A stretch of DNA of 64,000 bases from Pseudoduganella lutea (GTDB lineage Bacteria; Pseudomonadota; Gammaproteobacteria; Burkholderiales; Burkholderiaceae_D). Every line of letters begins with the position of its first letter. Within the stretch, counting starts at the first letter, position 1. The notes under the pieces were generated by a model that did no database searches, was not told the DNA's origin, and was given only the letters and a program-made list of their open reading frames with translations. The DNA is taken from the NCBI RefSeq assembly GCF_004209755.1, contig NZ_CP035913.1:124001-188000 (forward strand), written 5' to 3'. The translations under genes were made by a program, and so were the position numbers. Shown piece by piece: positions 57,394-64,000 of the stretch.

Positions 57394-57497
57394 GTCTGAT
57401 GTCTCCAGTGGGGCCGCGTACATTGCGCGGCCTTGTTTTCGTGTCAGGACAGGCACCCTGCGGCTGCCGCGCCGGTGCCACGGCGCGGCGGCGGGAC

Positions 57498-57540
57498 GTC
57501 ATGCGTCGATCATGTCATGCTTCGATACGTCATGCATCGA
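57498..57540. repeat. Three GTCATGCNTCGA repeats at the end of the FAH gene
   Basis: GTCATGCGTCGAT (57498), GTCATGCTTCGAT (57514) and GTCATGCATCGA (57529) follow one another at 15-16 bp spacing. The third contains the stop codon of the FAH gene; the others look like tandem duplications of the gene's last codons into the gap before fucP. Confidence 0.65.
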
Positions 57541-58402
57541 GCAATTCCTCGTTCCAAGCATGCACGACCTGCCGCTGTTCGCCCAGTCCGGCGATCCCCA
57601 GGCGCATCACGTCGCCGGCGCGCAGGTAGACGGGATCGGGCTTCTGGCCAAGGCCCACGCCGGGCGGCGTGCCGGTGCTGATGATGTCGCCCGGGTACAG
57701 CGTCATGAAGCGGCTGATGTAGCTGACCAGCTGCGCCACCGTGAACACCATCGTGCGCGTGCTGCCCTGCTGGTAGCGCTTGCCATTGACCTCGAGCCAC
57801 ATGTCGAGGTTCTGCGGGTCCGGCACCTCGTCGGCCGTTACCAGCCACGGGCCGACCGGGCCGAACGTGTCGCAGCCTTTGCCTTTATCCCACTGGCCGC
57901 CCCGCTCCAGCTGGTACTCACGCTCGGACAGGTCGTTGACGACGCAGTAGCCGGCCACGTAGTCGAGTGCCTTGTCCTCGTCCACGTAGCGGGCGCGCGT
58001 GCCGATGACGACGCCCAGTTCCACTTCCCAGTCGCTCTTCACGGAATCGCGCGGCAGCACCACCGCGTCGTTCGCGCCGACGATCGCGCTGGTGGCCTTC
58101 ATGAACAGTACCGGTTCGCTCGGCACGGCCATGCCCGATTCGGCCGCGTGGTCCGAGTAGTTCAGGCCCACGCAAATGAGCTTGCCGGTGTCGGCAACGA
58201 TCGGTGCCAGCCGGGCTGCCGCTGCCGGCGCCACGGCGGGCAGCGCGCGCCAGTCGAGCGCCTTCAGGCGCGCCAGCGACTCCCTGCCCAGGTAAGCCGA
58301 TTCCACGTCCGGAATATAGCCGGACAGGTCGCGGATCCGCCCTTCCGGGTCCAGCAGGCCGGGTTTTTCATCGCCCTTCGGGCCATAGCGCAGCAATTTC
58401 AT
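57530..58402 (-). CDS. FAH-family hydrolase, probable 2,4-diketo-3-deoxy-L-fuconate hydrolase
   Basis: Fumarylacetoacetate hydrolase family enzyme of 290 residues. The core (LICVGLNYSDHAAESGM), metal site (SDWEVELGVVIG with acidic ligands) and STGTPPGVGLG loop are intact. In L-fucose and L-rhamnose pathways such enzymes split the 2,4-diketo acid into pyruvate and L-lactate. Databases often call relatives ureidoglycolate lyase, which the context does not support. ATG 58402, 47 bp after the AKR gene. Confidence 0.87.
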   Translation of the reverse strand: MKLLRYGPKGDEKPGLLDPEGRIRDLSGYIPDVESAYLGRESLARLKALDWRALPAVAPAAAARLAPIVADTGKLICVGLNYSDHAAESGMAVPSEPVLFMKATSAIVGANDAVVLPRDSVKSDWEVELGVVIGTRARYVDEDKALDYVAGYCVVNDLSEREYQLERGGQWDKGKGCDTFGPVGPWLVTADEVPDPQNLDMWLEVNGKRYQQGSTRTMVFTVAQLVSYISRFMTLYPGDIISTGTPPGVGLGQKPDPVYLRAGDVMRLGIAGLGEQRQVVHAWNEELLDA

Positions 58403-58449
58403 GGGTTTCCTTTACGGGTTACTGGTCACATCGAATGATTCAGAAAGGT

Positions 58450-59493
58450 TCAAGCCGGCACCGGCGCGCGTGGGTCGATCAGGCCGCGACCGGCCAGCGC
58501 GCCCCACAGGTCGGCCGGTATCGGCTGCGCAAACCAGGCGGCGTTCTGGCGCAACTGCGCCACGCTCTGCGCGCCGGGAATGCACGACACCACGGCCGGG
58601 TGCGCCATCGGGAACTGCAGCGCGGCCGCCGGCACCGACACCCCGGCCTCGCGGCACGTTGCGTCGATCGCCTGGACGCGGGCGACGACATCGGCCGGCG
58701 CGTCTTCGTAATTGAACTTGCGGGTGCCCGCCAGGATGCCGGAATTGAACGGCCCGCCGATCACGATGCCGATGCCGCGTTCGGCGCAGCGGTCCAGCAG
58801 CGGCTCCCTGGAAGCCTGTTCCAGCAGCGTGTAGCGCCCGGCCAGCAAGGCGCAATCGAGGTCGCACGCATCCATCGCATCGGCCACCGCTTCCCACTCG
58901 TTCACGCCCAGCCCGAAGGCCCGCACGCTGCCCTCGTCGCGCAACTGCGTCAGGGCACGAAAGCCGCCGCCATCGGTCAGCTGGTTCCAGTAGTGCTCGT
59001 GGCGCCCGTGGCCGCCGTGTGTCGTGCGGCCGATGTCGTGCACATACAGGATGTCCACGCGGTCCATGCCCAGGCGCTGCAGGCTGTCCTCGTGCGAGCG
59101 GCGGATGCCGTCGTACGTGTAGTCGAACACGGGGCGGAACGGCAGCGGCGCGCCCCAGCCGCAGTCGCCCGGGTTCACGGTGGGATCGGGCCGCATCAGG
59201 CGCCCGACCTTCGTGCTGACCACGTAGTCGGCGCGCTGCCGCTGCCGCAATGCCGCGCCGAGCCGGTGCTCGGACAGCGTGAAACCATAGTACGGCGCCG
59301 TGTCGAAGTAGCGGATGCCAAGATCCCAGGCCGCGTCGACGATCGCCCGGGCATCGGCATCGTCCATCGGCTCGTACAGGCCGCCGAGCTGGGCGCAGCC
59401 CAGGCCCATGCAGGTCAGTGGCAGGGGCCCGGCACCGCGCCCTGCACTGCGCCCTGCACTACGCCCAATCATGCGCGTGTCATGGACATTCAT
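58450..59493 (-). CDS. Aldo/keto reductase, probable L-fucose dehydrogenase
   Basis: Aldo/keto reductase of 347 residues with the catalytic Asp-Tyr-Lys-His set seen in YFDTAPYYG, STKVGR and YVHDIGR. Resembles D-threo-aldose 1-dehydrogenases (L-fucose dehydrogenase) of Pseudomonas type, which make fucono-lactone with NAD(P). The start ATG 59493 overlaps the dehydratase stop (ATGA). A 12-bp repeat (GCGCCCTGCACT twice, 59437-59460) duplicates SAGR near the N-terminus, before the conserved MGLGCAQLGG. No lactonase gene is adjacent; hydrolysis may be spontaneous or encoded elsewhere. Confidence 0.86.
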   Translation of the reverse strand: MNVHDTRMIGRSAGRSAGRGAGPLPLTCMGLGCAQLGGLYEPMDDADARAIVDAAWDLGIRYFDTAPYYGFTLSEHRLGAALRQRQRADYVVSTKVGRLMRPDPTVNPGDCGWGAPLPFRPVFDYTYDGIRRSHEDSLQRLGMDRVDILYVHDIGRTTHGGHGRHEHYWNQLTDGGGFRALTQLRDEGSVRAFGLGVNEWEAVADAMDACDLDCALLAGRYTLLEQASREPLLDRCAERGIGIVIGGPFNSGILAGTRKFNYEDAPADVVARVQAIDATCREAGVSVPAAALQFPMAHPAVVSCIPGAQSVAQLRQNAAWFAQPIPADLWGALAGRGLIDPRAPVPA

Positions 59494-60716
59494 CAGGCGG
59501 CCTTCAACGGGTAGCATCCGGGGCCGGACGGCTCGAACTGCTTGTAGGTGAGGATGAATTCCTGGTGGCCGAGCGCTTCCGAGCAGGTTGGCTCGCCGTT
59601 CGCCACGCGCGCCACCAGGTCGACGATCTCGTCGCCCACCTGCCGCAGCGACGCCTGGCCAGTCAGGATCCGGCCGGCGTTCACGTCCATGTCCTCGGCC
59701 AGCCGCTCGTAGGTGGCGGGATTCGCGCACACCTTGATGACGGGGGCGATCGCCGAACCGACCACCGAGCCGCGCCCGGTGGTGAACAGCGTGACGTGGG
59801 CGCCGCAGGACAGCAGCTCCACGATCTCGGCGTTGTCCGAAATGTTCGGAAAACCAAAGCGCACTTCGCCGTCGGGCACCACGTCCAGCAGGTACAGGCC
59901 GCCGACCTCTGGCAGGTCCCCCGGCTTGAGGATGCCGACGATCGGCGACGCCCCGCTCTTCGCATACGCACCCAGCGATTTTTCTTCCTGCGTCGTCAGC
60001 CCGCCATCCGCATTGCCGGGCGCGAAGCTGCCATGGCCCAGCACCGTGTAGTAGCGCGCCGCCTTGTCCACGCAACGCACGATCGCGTCGCCCAGTTCGG
60101 GCGTGGCGGCGCGCCGTTTCATGTGGAATTCGCAGCCAACCAGTTCGCCCGTTTCCTCGAAGATGCAGGTGGCGCCGGCGCCCACCAGCTGGTCGAACGC
60201 CACGCCCACAGCGGGATTGGCCGTGATGCCGCTCGTGCTGTCCGAACCGCCGCAGATCGTGGCCACCACCAGTTCCTCCATCCCCATCGGCACCCGCGGC
60301 TGCGCGGCCAGCGCCTCGAGCGCCCAGCGCACCCATTCCACGCCATCGGCCACGCTGGTGCGCGTGCCGCGGTTTTCCTGGATCGTGATGGTGTGCACCG
60401 GCCGGCCGCTGGCCGCCACGGTCTCTTCCAGGCCGCGGCGATTGAAGCTCTCGCAGCCCAGCGATACGATCAGCGCGGCACCCACGTTCGGGTGCGTGAC
60501 GAGCCGCTTCATCATGCGGTCGGCGTAATCGTTCGGATAGCAGCCGGGAAAGCCGATCAGGTGCACGGGCTGGCCGTGGAAGGCGTTGACGACGAGGCGC
60601 GCAACGTGGTGCGCGCATTCGACCGTGTACACAACGACCACGACATTGCGAATGCCCTTTCGGCCATCGTCGCGCAGGTAGCCGGCCAGTGCCGGCGGTG
60701 AGGAACGATCGTTCAT
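59493..60716 (-). CDS. UxaA-type dehydratase, large (C-terminal) subunit
   Basis: Altronate/galactarate dehydratase family protein of 407 residues, here the probable catalytic subunit of L-fuconate dehydratase. Conserved GYLRDDGRKGIRNVVVVVYT, HPNVGAALIVSLGCE, GGSDSTSGITANPAVG and FTTGRGSVVGSAIAPVIKVC are seen. Normal UxaA has an N-terminal SAF domain in the same chain; here that part is the separate gene 2 bp upstream. Campylobacter jejuni has a similarly split uxaA pair in its fucose locus. ATG 60716; the last base overlaps the AKR start. Confidence 0.88.
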   Translation of the reverse strand: MNDRSSPPALAGYLRDDGRKGIRNVVVVVYTVECAHHVARLVVNAFHGQPVHLIGFPGCYPNDYADRMMKRLVTHPNVGAALIVSLGCESFNRRGLEETVAASGRPVHTITIQENRGTRTSVADGVEWVRWALEALAAQPRVPMGMEELVVATICGGSDSTSGITANPAVGVAFDQLVGAGATCIFEETGELVGCEFHMKRRAATPELGDAIVRCVDKAARYYTVLGHGSFAPGNADGGLTTQEEKSLGAYAKSGASPIVGILKPGDLPEVGGLYLLDVVPDGEVRFGFPNISDNAEIVELLSCGAHVTLFTTGRGSVVGSAIAPVIKVCANPATYERLAEDMDVNAGRILTGQASLRQVGDEIVDLVARVANGEPTCSEALGHQEFILTYKQFEPSGPGCYPLKAA

Positions 60717-60718
60717 GA

Positions 60719-61054
60719 TCAGTGGGAGCTCCCGATGAAGGACTTGCTGTCGTCGTCCAGGGTATAGGTGGGAATGTAGTCGCTGGCGAGGTTGTGCGTG
60801 TGCAGGATCGCGCCCTGCGCCACCGGCGCCGTGACGGAGCCGATCAGCGCGCCATAGCGCAGCACCTTGTCGCCGGGGTGCAGCGCCACGCGGGCGACCT
60901 TGTAGCCCAGCGGCACGGCTTCCGGCAGGATGACGCGGGCCCCGTCGATCTCCACGGCGTCGCCGGCGGCAAGCTGCAGCCGCGCGATCAGGCAATTGTC
61001 CTCGGGGGACATCAACAGCAGATGGGGCGCCGCCGGCGCGGGATCTGGATGCAT
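60719..61054 (-). CDS. UxaA-type dehydratase, small SAF-domain subunit
   Basis: SAF-domain protein of 111 residues matching the N-terminal part of altronate dehydratases: PEDNCLIARLQLAAGDAVEI, VPLGYKVARVALHPGDKVLR, YGALIGSVTAPVAQGAILHT and HTHNL. The ATG at 61054 is preferred, since the longer frame from 61189 crosses the AT-rich promoter region and is not conserved. First gene of the fucose operon, which on this strand continues through the SDR gene. Confidence 0.87.
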   Translation of the reverse strand: MHPDPAPAAPHLLLMSPEDNCLIARLQLAAGDAVEIDGARVILPEAVPLGYKVARVALHPGDKVLRYGALIGSVTAPVAQGAILHTHNLASDYIPTYTLDDDSKSFIGSSH

Positions 61055-61139
61055 CGCAAGCTCTCCGTTGGAGTCGATGCCATCAAATGTATTAAATATA
61101 TTCAGTACCGTCAACGAATTTCTGCGGCGATGGTTACAG

Positions 61140-61157
61140 CAATCATTCGCGTGATTG
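61140..61157. promoter_or_regulatory. Inverted repeat in the fucose/pectinesterase divergent region
   Basis: CAATCA-TTCGCG-TGATTG is a perfect 6+6 inverted repeat about 85 bp from the start of the fucose operon and about 120 bp from the pectinesterase start. Candidate operator for the fucose genes. Confidence 0.3.
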
Positions 61158-61199
61158 ATTGCGCAAACATATTTACGACACTGTTGCACGCGAAGCCAG

Positions 61200-61235
61200 A
61201 AAACGTTTTACTTCAGCGGGACATCTTCCTAGAAT
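61200..61235 (+). promoter_or_regulatory. Pectinesterase promoter with overlapping LacI-type palindrome
   Basis: TTTACT (61207-61212) and TAGAAT (61230-61235), 17 bp apart, form a plausible sigma70 promoter 43 bp before the pectinesterase ATG. AAAACGTTTT (61200-61209), a palindrome with the CG-centred AAACGTTT core common in LacI-family operators, covers the -35 hexamer. The same core recurs at 62482-62495. Repression by occlusion would follow. Confidence 0.45.
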
Positions 61236-61277
61236 AAATAGAACAAACACAACGAACCATCCCCCTTCGGAGGAGAC

Positions 61278-62294
61278 ATGAATATCGCAACCACGCGCGC
61301 CCTCGTCGGCGCTTCCCTGCTGCTGTTCGGCTGCCTCGACGCGCTCGCCGGGGGCCGCACGATCGTTGTCGCCGCGGACGGCAGCGGCGACGTGCGCACC
61401 GTGCAGGAAGCGTTTACCGCGGTACCGGACAACAGCGCCGAACGCACGGTGATCCTCGTAAAGCCGGGCGTGTACGACGGCCAGAAAATCCTGCGCAAGG
61501 AAAAGAAGAACGTGACCCTGCAGGGCGAGGTGGCGGACGCCACGATCCTCACCTGGCACGTCAACACGAACGAGGAACAGCCGCCCGGTACCGATCCGCG
61601 GCACAAGGGCACGGCGCTCGTCGTGCTGGCGGATGACTTCCGCGCCGACAGGCTGACGTTCCGGAACACATCGGGCGACCATGGCCAGGCACTGGCCTTG
61701 CGCATCGACGGCGACCGCGCGGTGGTCACCAACAGCCGCCTGCTGGGATGGCAGGATACGGTGATGCTGAACCATGGCCGCCACTACTTCCGCGACACGT
61801 ACATCGAAGGCCGCGTCGACTTCATCTACGGCAGCGCCACGGCGGTGTTCGAGCGCTGCGAGATCCGCAGCAAGAACGGCGGCTATGTCACGGCGGCCAG
61901 CACGCCGCCGGAACGCCGGCACGGCTTCGTGTTCATCGACAGCCGGCTGACGAACGATCCGGCGCCCTGGGTCGACCCCACGGGCAGGATCGAAGCGAAG
62001 GCACCCACGCCGCTGGCCTACCTGGGCCGGCCCTGGCGGCCGCACGGCGCCGTCGCATTCATCGACACCGAGATGGGGGCGCACATCCGGCCCGAGGGCT
62101 GGAACAACTGGGGCAAGCCGGACAACGAAAAAACCGCCCGCTACGTGGAATACAACAGCCGTGGCGACGGCGCCAATCCCGGCAAGCGGGCCGGCTGGTC
62201 GCGGCAGCTGACGGATGCCGAAGCGCGGGAGTACACGGCCGCGAACATCCTTGGCGGCAGCGACGGCTGGCGGCCGCTCCATGGGTTGAAGTGA
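61278..62294 (+). CDS. Pectin methylesterase (CE8)
   Basis: Exported pectinesterase of 338 residues that removes methyl esters from homogalacturonan. The signal sequence ends in LLLFGCLDA; LFGC could be a lipobox (with an unusual Phe at -2), so outer-membrane lipoprotein is possible. CE8 motifs: NTSGDHGQALALRIDG, LLGWQDTVMLNHGRHYFRDT (catalytic Asp), GRVDFIYGSATAVFE (second Asp) and YLGRPWRP (Arg/Trp). A GGAGGAG site precedes ATG 61278. Followed by a TonB receptor gene on the same strand and divergent from fucose genes; both fit plant cell wall pectin. Confidence 0.93.
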   Translation: MNIATTRALVGASLLLFGCLDALAGGRTIVVAADGSGDVRTVQEAFTAVPDNSAERTVILVKPGVYDGQKILRKEKKNVTLQGEVADATILTWHVNTNEEQPPGTDPRHKGTALVVLADDFRADRLTFRNTSGDHGQALALRIDGDRAVVTNSRLLGWQDTVMLNHGRHYFRDTYIEGRVDFIYGSATAVFERCEIRSKNGGYVTAASTPPERRHGFVFIDSRLTNDPAPWVDPTGRIEAKAPTPLAYLGRPWRPHGAVAFIDTEMGAHIRPEGWNNWGKPDNEKTARYVEYNSRGDGANPGKRAGWSRQLTDAEAREYTAANILGGSDGWRPLHGLK

Positions 62295-62300
62295 CCTGCC

Positions 62301-62323
62301 CGGCGCCGCCATGAGCGGCGCCG
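62301..62323. terminator. GC-rich hairpin after the pectinesterase gene
   Basis: CGGCGCCGC-CATGA-GCGGCGCCG is a perfect 9-bp stem 7 bases after the pectinesterase stop. No U-run follows, so it may be an attenuator or a processing/stability element rather than a strong intrinsic terminator. Confidence 0.4.
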
Positions 62324-62439
62324 TGACGACACGGCCGCGCACCGGCGGCCCACCGATCCGTTTCACCGAAAAAAGCAGCGCCATACGCGGCCGGCCCCGG
62401 CACGCCCGCACACAACATCAAACCGCATTGGAGGAGACC

Positions 62440-64000
62440 ATGTACCAGCACAGCAGCCGCAATCCCGGTAGCACGCTCAGGGTTAAACGTTTAACGCACG
62501 CCGTCTCGCTGGCGCTTGTTTCGCTGGTTGCCAGCCAGGCTGCGCTGGCCCAGCAAAGCACAGGCGCGCCGGCCGAACCGGCCGCGAACGGCGCGATCCA
62601 GCGCGTCGAAGTGGTGGCGACGCGCGCCTCGCAGCAGTCGGGCATCGAGCGCAAGAAGAATGCCGCCACGGCGATGGATTCGATCGTGGCCGAGGACGTG
62701 GGCTCGCTGCCCGACCGTAACGTGGGCGAAGCCATTTCGCGCATGGCGGGCATCGTGCTCGACCGAGGTGACTATGGCGAAGGCGTGACGGTGTCCGTGC
62801 GCGGCAATGGCGCCGACCTGACCCGCGTGGAACTCGATGGCCAGAGCGTGCAGTCGGCCGGCGGCACCGATGCCGGCGCCACAGGCGGCGCGAACAGCCG
62901 CGGCACGGAATTCCGCCAGCTGTCCGCCGATCTGATCAAGAGTGTCGACGTCGTGAAGGGATCGACGGCCGACATGACCGAGGGCGCGCTGGGCGGCGGC
63001 ATCGTCATCAAGACCCGCACCGGCCTGGACTTCAAGAAGCCGTTCGCCTCGCTGCGGCTGGGCGGCAGCCACAATTCGCTGGACAAGAAATGGAAGCCGG
63101 ACGCCAACCTGATCCTGGCGAACAAATACCTCGACGGGCGGCTCGGCCTGATCCTGAACGCCTCGCACAGCACGCTGAACAACGAGGCGCATTCGATGCA
63201 GGTGTCGCAGACGGCCCAGCAGGGTTATTACCGCCTGCTGGATTTCGACGGTTCACCGGAGAAGACGTACAGTTTCCTGCCCAGCACCGTGGCCAGCGAC
63301 GACAGCACGGCCACCACGCCGATCCTGCGCACGCCGATGGGCGGCACGAACTTCCTGAATTCGGAATCGCCGCTGTCGCTGATCACCAAGTCGGCGGGCG
63401 CGCAGACGAAGCAGGATTGCCACAACCTGTTCCCCGACCTGTCGGCCGCGCAGCTGGCACTGATTCCTTCCGGCAGCCAGGGCGCGGCGCGGGCGCAGCG
63501 CGGCAACGAGCTGCTCACCTGCCTGAACCAGTGGAACGACTACACGCCGTCGAACGTGCGCTACTTCATCAAGAAGGAACACGACCGCAAGGACAACCTG
63601 GACCTGCGCGGCGACTTCAAGGTGAACAACAAGCTGACCGTCTATGCCAAGGGCAGCTTCAACCGCCGCGAAACGCGCATCGAGCAGATGACCTACCAGC
63701 TGGGCCTCGTGAAAAATCCGAACCAGCTGCCCAACCCGCTGGTCACGCCGGGCTACACGGGCGCGGTCTTTGCCGACGATGCCATCAACAACGTGCGCAA
63801 CGTGGTACTCGGCTCCGGCTTCTTCCATTACCCGGGCGGCTACTCCACGCGGTCGAACAACTACGTCATTCCCGGCGCCGTCACCAACATCGATCCGGCT
63901 TCCGTGCTCGTCGACCCGAGCCACCACCTGACCCGGTTCACGGTCTCCGATGGCCAGGCGATTCCCGACCAGACGCTGGAATTTGCCCGCACCATCAGCC
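62440..64000 (+). CDS. TonB-dependent receptor (3' end outside window)
   Basis: Carbohydrate-type receptor, 520 residues visible; the frame is still open at the window end. ATG 62440 follows GGAGGAGA. Signal peptide ends near AALAQQ. The N-terminal stretch IERKKNAATAMDSIVAEDVG, SLPDRNVGEAISRMAGIVLD and the plug VSVRGNGADLTRVELDGQSV, VDVVKGSTADMTEGALGGGI define the family. Probably imports oligogalacturonides made after pectin methylesterase action. A 14-bp palindrome GTTAAACGTTTAAC (62482-62495) lies inside codons 15-19 of the signal peptide. Confidence 0.93.
   Translation, partial: MYQHSSRNPGSTLRVKRLTHAVSLALVSLVASQAALAQQSTGAPAEPAANGAIQRVEVVATRASQQSGIERKKNAATAMDSIVAEDVGSLPDRNVGEAISRMAGIVLDRGDYGEGVTVSVRGNGADLTRVELDGQSVQSAGGTDAGATGGANSRGTEFRQLSADLIKSVDVVKGSTADMTEGALGGGIVIKTRTGLDFKKPFASLRLGGSHNSLDKKWKPDANLILANKYLDGRLGLILNASHSTLNNEAHSMQVSQTAQQGYYRLLDFDGSPEKTYSFLPSTVASDDSTATTPILRTPMGGTNFLNSESPLSLITKSAGAQTKQDCHNLFPDLSAAQLALIPSGSQGAARAQRGNELLTCLNQWNDYTPSNVRYFIKKEHDRKDNLDLRGDFKVNNKLTVYAKGSFNRRETRIEQMTYQLGLVKNPNQLPNPLVTPGYTGAVFADDAINNVRNVVLGSGFFHYPGGYSTRSNNYVIPGAVTNIDPASVLVDPSHHLTRFTVSDGQAIPDQTLEFARTIS
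62482..62495. promoter_or_regulatory. LacI-type palindrome inside the receptor signal sequence
   Basis: GTTAAACGTTTAAC is a perfect 14-bp palindrome 42 bp into the coding sequence. Its centre AAACGTTT equals that of the palindrome at the pectinesterase promoter. It might be an intragenic operator; codon use there (GTT AAA CGT TTA) is unusually AT-rich for this genome. Confidence 0.4.

Noticed and set aside
61055..61189. N-terminal extension of the small UxaA subunit from a GTG at 61189
   Set aside because: The 45 added residues are encoded by the AT-rich divergent promoter region and look unrelated to the family.

Overview
The window comes from a high-GC betaproteobacterium. The 16S and 23S rRNA genes at 41.4-46.3 kb, the tRNA-Ile/tRNA-Ala spacer, two PEP-CTERM proteins and many TonB-dependent receptors for plant-type polysaccharides all fit the Massilia/Duganella group of the Oxalobacteraceae. 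That placement is read by eye, not from an alignment.

Layout. 1-9.1 kb (+): a pectin/oligosaccharide operon with a TonB receptor (cut by the window start), a GntP permease, a large beta-helix plus beta-propeller enzyme, an esterase and a ThuA-like protein, followed by a Nudix hydrolase. 9.9-19.6 kb (-): a 2-hydroxyacid locus with lldP (lactate permease), a LysR regulator, glycolate oxidase glcDEF (glcD frameshifted) and lactate utilisation lutACB in overlapping array. 19.7-22.0 kb: two divergent PEP-CTERM proteins. 22.1-23.8 kb: the remnant of a GH2 gene and a YihY/BrkB membrane protein of lower GC. 24.0-31.4 kb (-): a TonB receptor, a GH27 alpha-galactosidase and a GH2 beta-galactosidase. 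31.7-36.5 kb: two overlapping solute-binding proteins without permeases, divergent from a TctDE-like two-component system. 36.8-40.1 kb (+): pqqABCDE behind a sigma54-like promoter. 40.4-41.15 kb: a NIPSNAP protein and a repeat-rich block holding a duplicated rrn terminator and a 140-bp MITE-like insertion. 41.15-46.7 kb (-): a complete rRNA operon. 46.8-48.3 kb: a KfrA-like protein and a DUF2325 protein with a Fur box. 48.5-55.2 kb (-): two TonB receptors (one frameshifted) flanking the iron-uptake-associated trio DUF3649, PepSY-TM and DUF3325. 55.3-61.05 kb (-): a non-phosphorylative L-fucose pathway (SDR, FucP, FAH hydrolase, aldo/keto reductase, split UxaA-type dehydratase). 61.3-64 kb (+): a pectin methylesterase and another TonB receptor, cut by the window end.

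How the parts fit. Outer-membrane receptors import fragments released by secreted CE8, beta-helix, GH2 and GH27 enzymes. The fucose pathway as drawn ends in pyruvate plus L-lactate, which LldP/LutABC could use, and GlcDEF would burn glycolate. PQQ made here would serve quinoprotein dehydrogenases encoded elsewhere. The most unusual signals are the MITE-like element with an intact target duplication, a possible SD-masking hairpin before lldP, an 11-bp phased repeat array before the LysR gene, a sigma54-type pqq promoter, AAACGTTT palindromes around the pectinesterase, and two homopolymer frameshifts of opposite sign.
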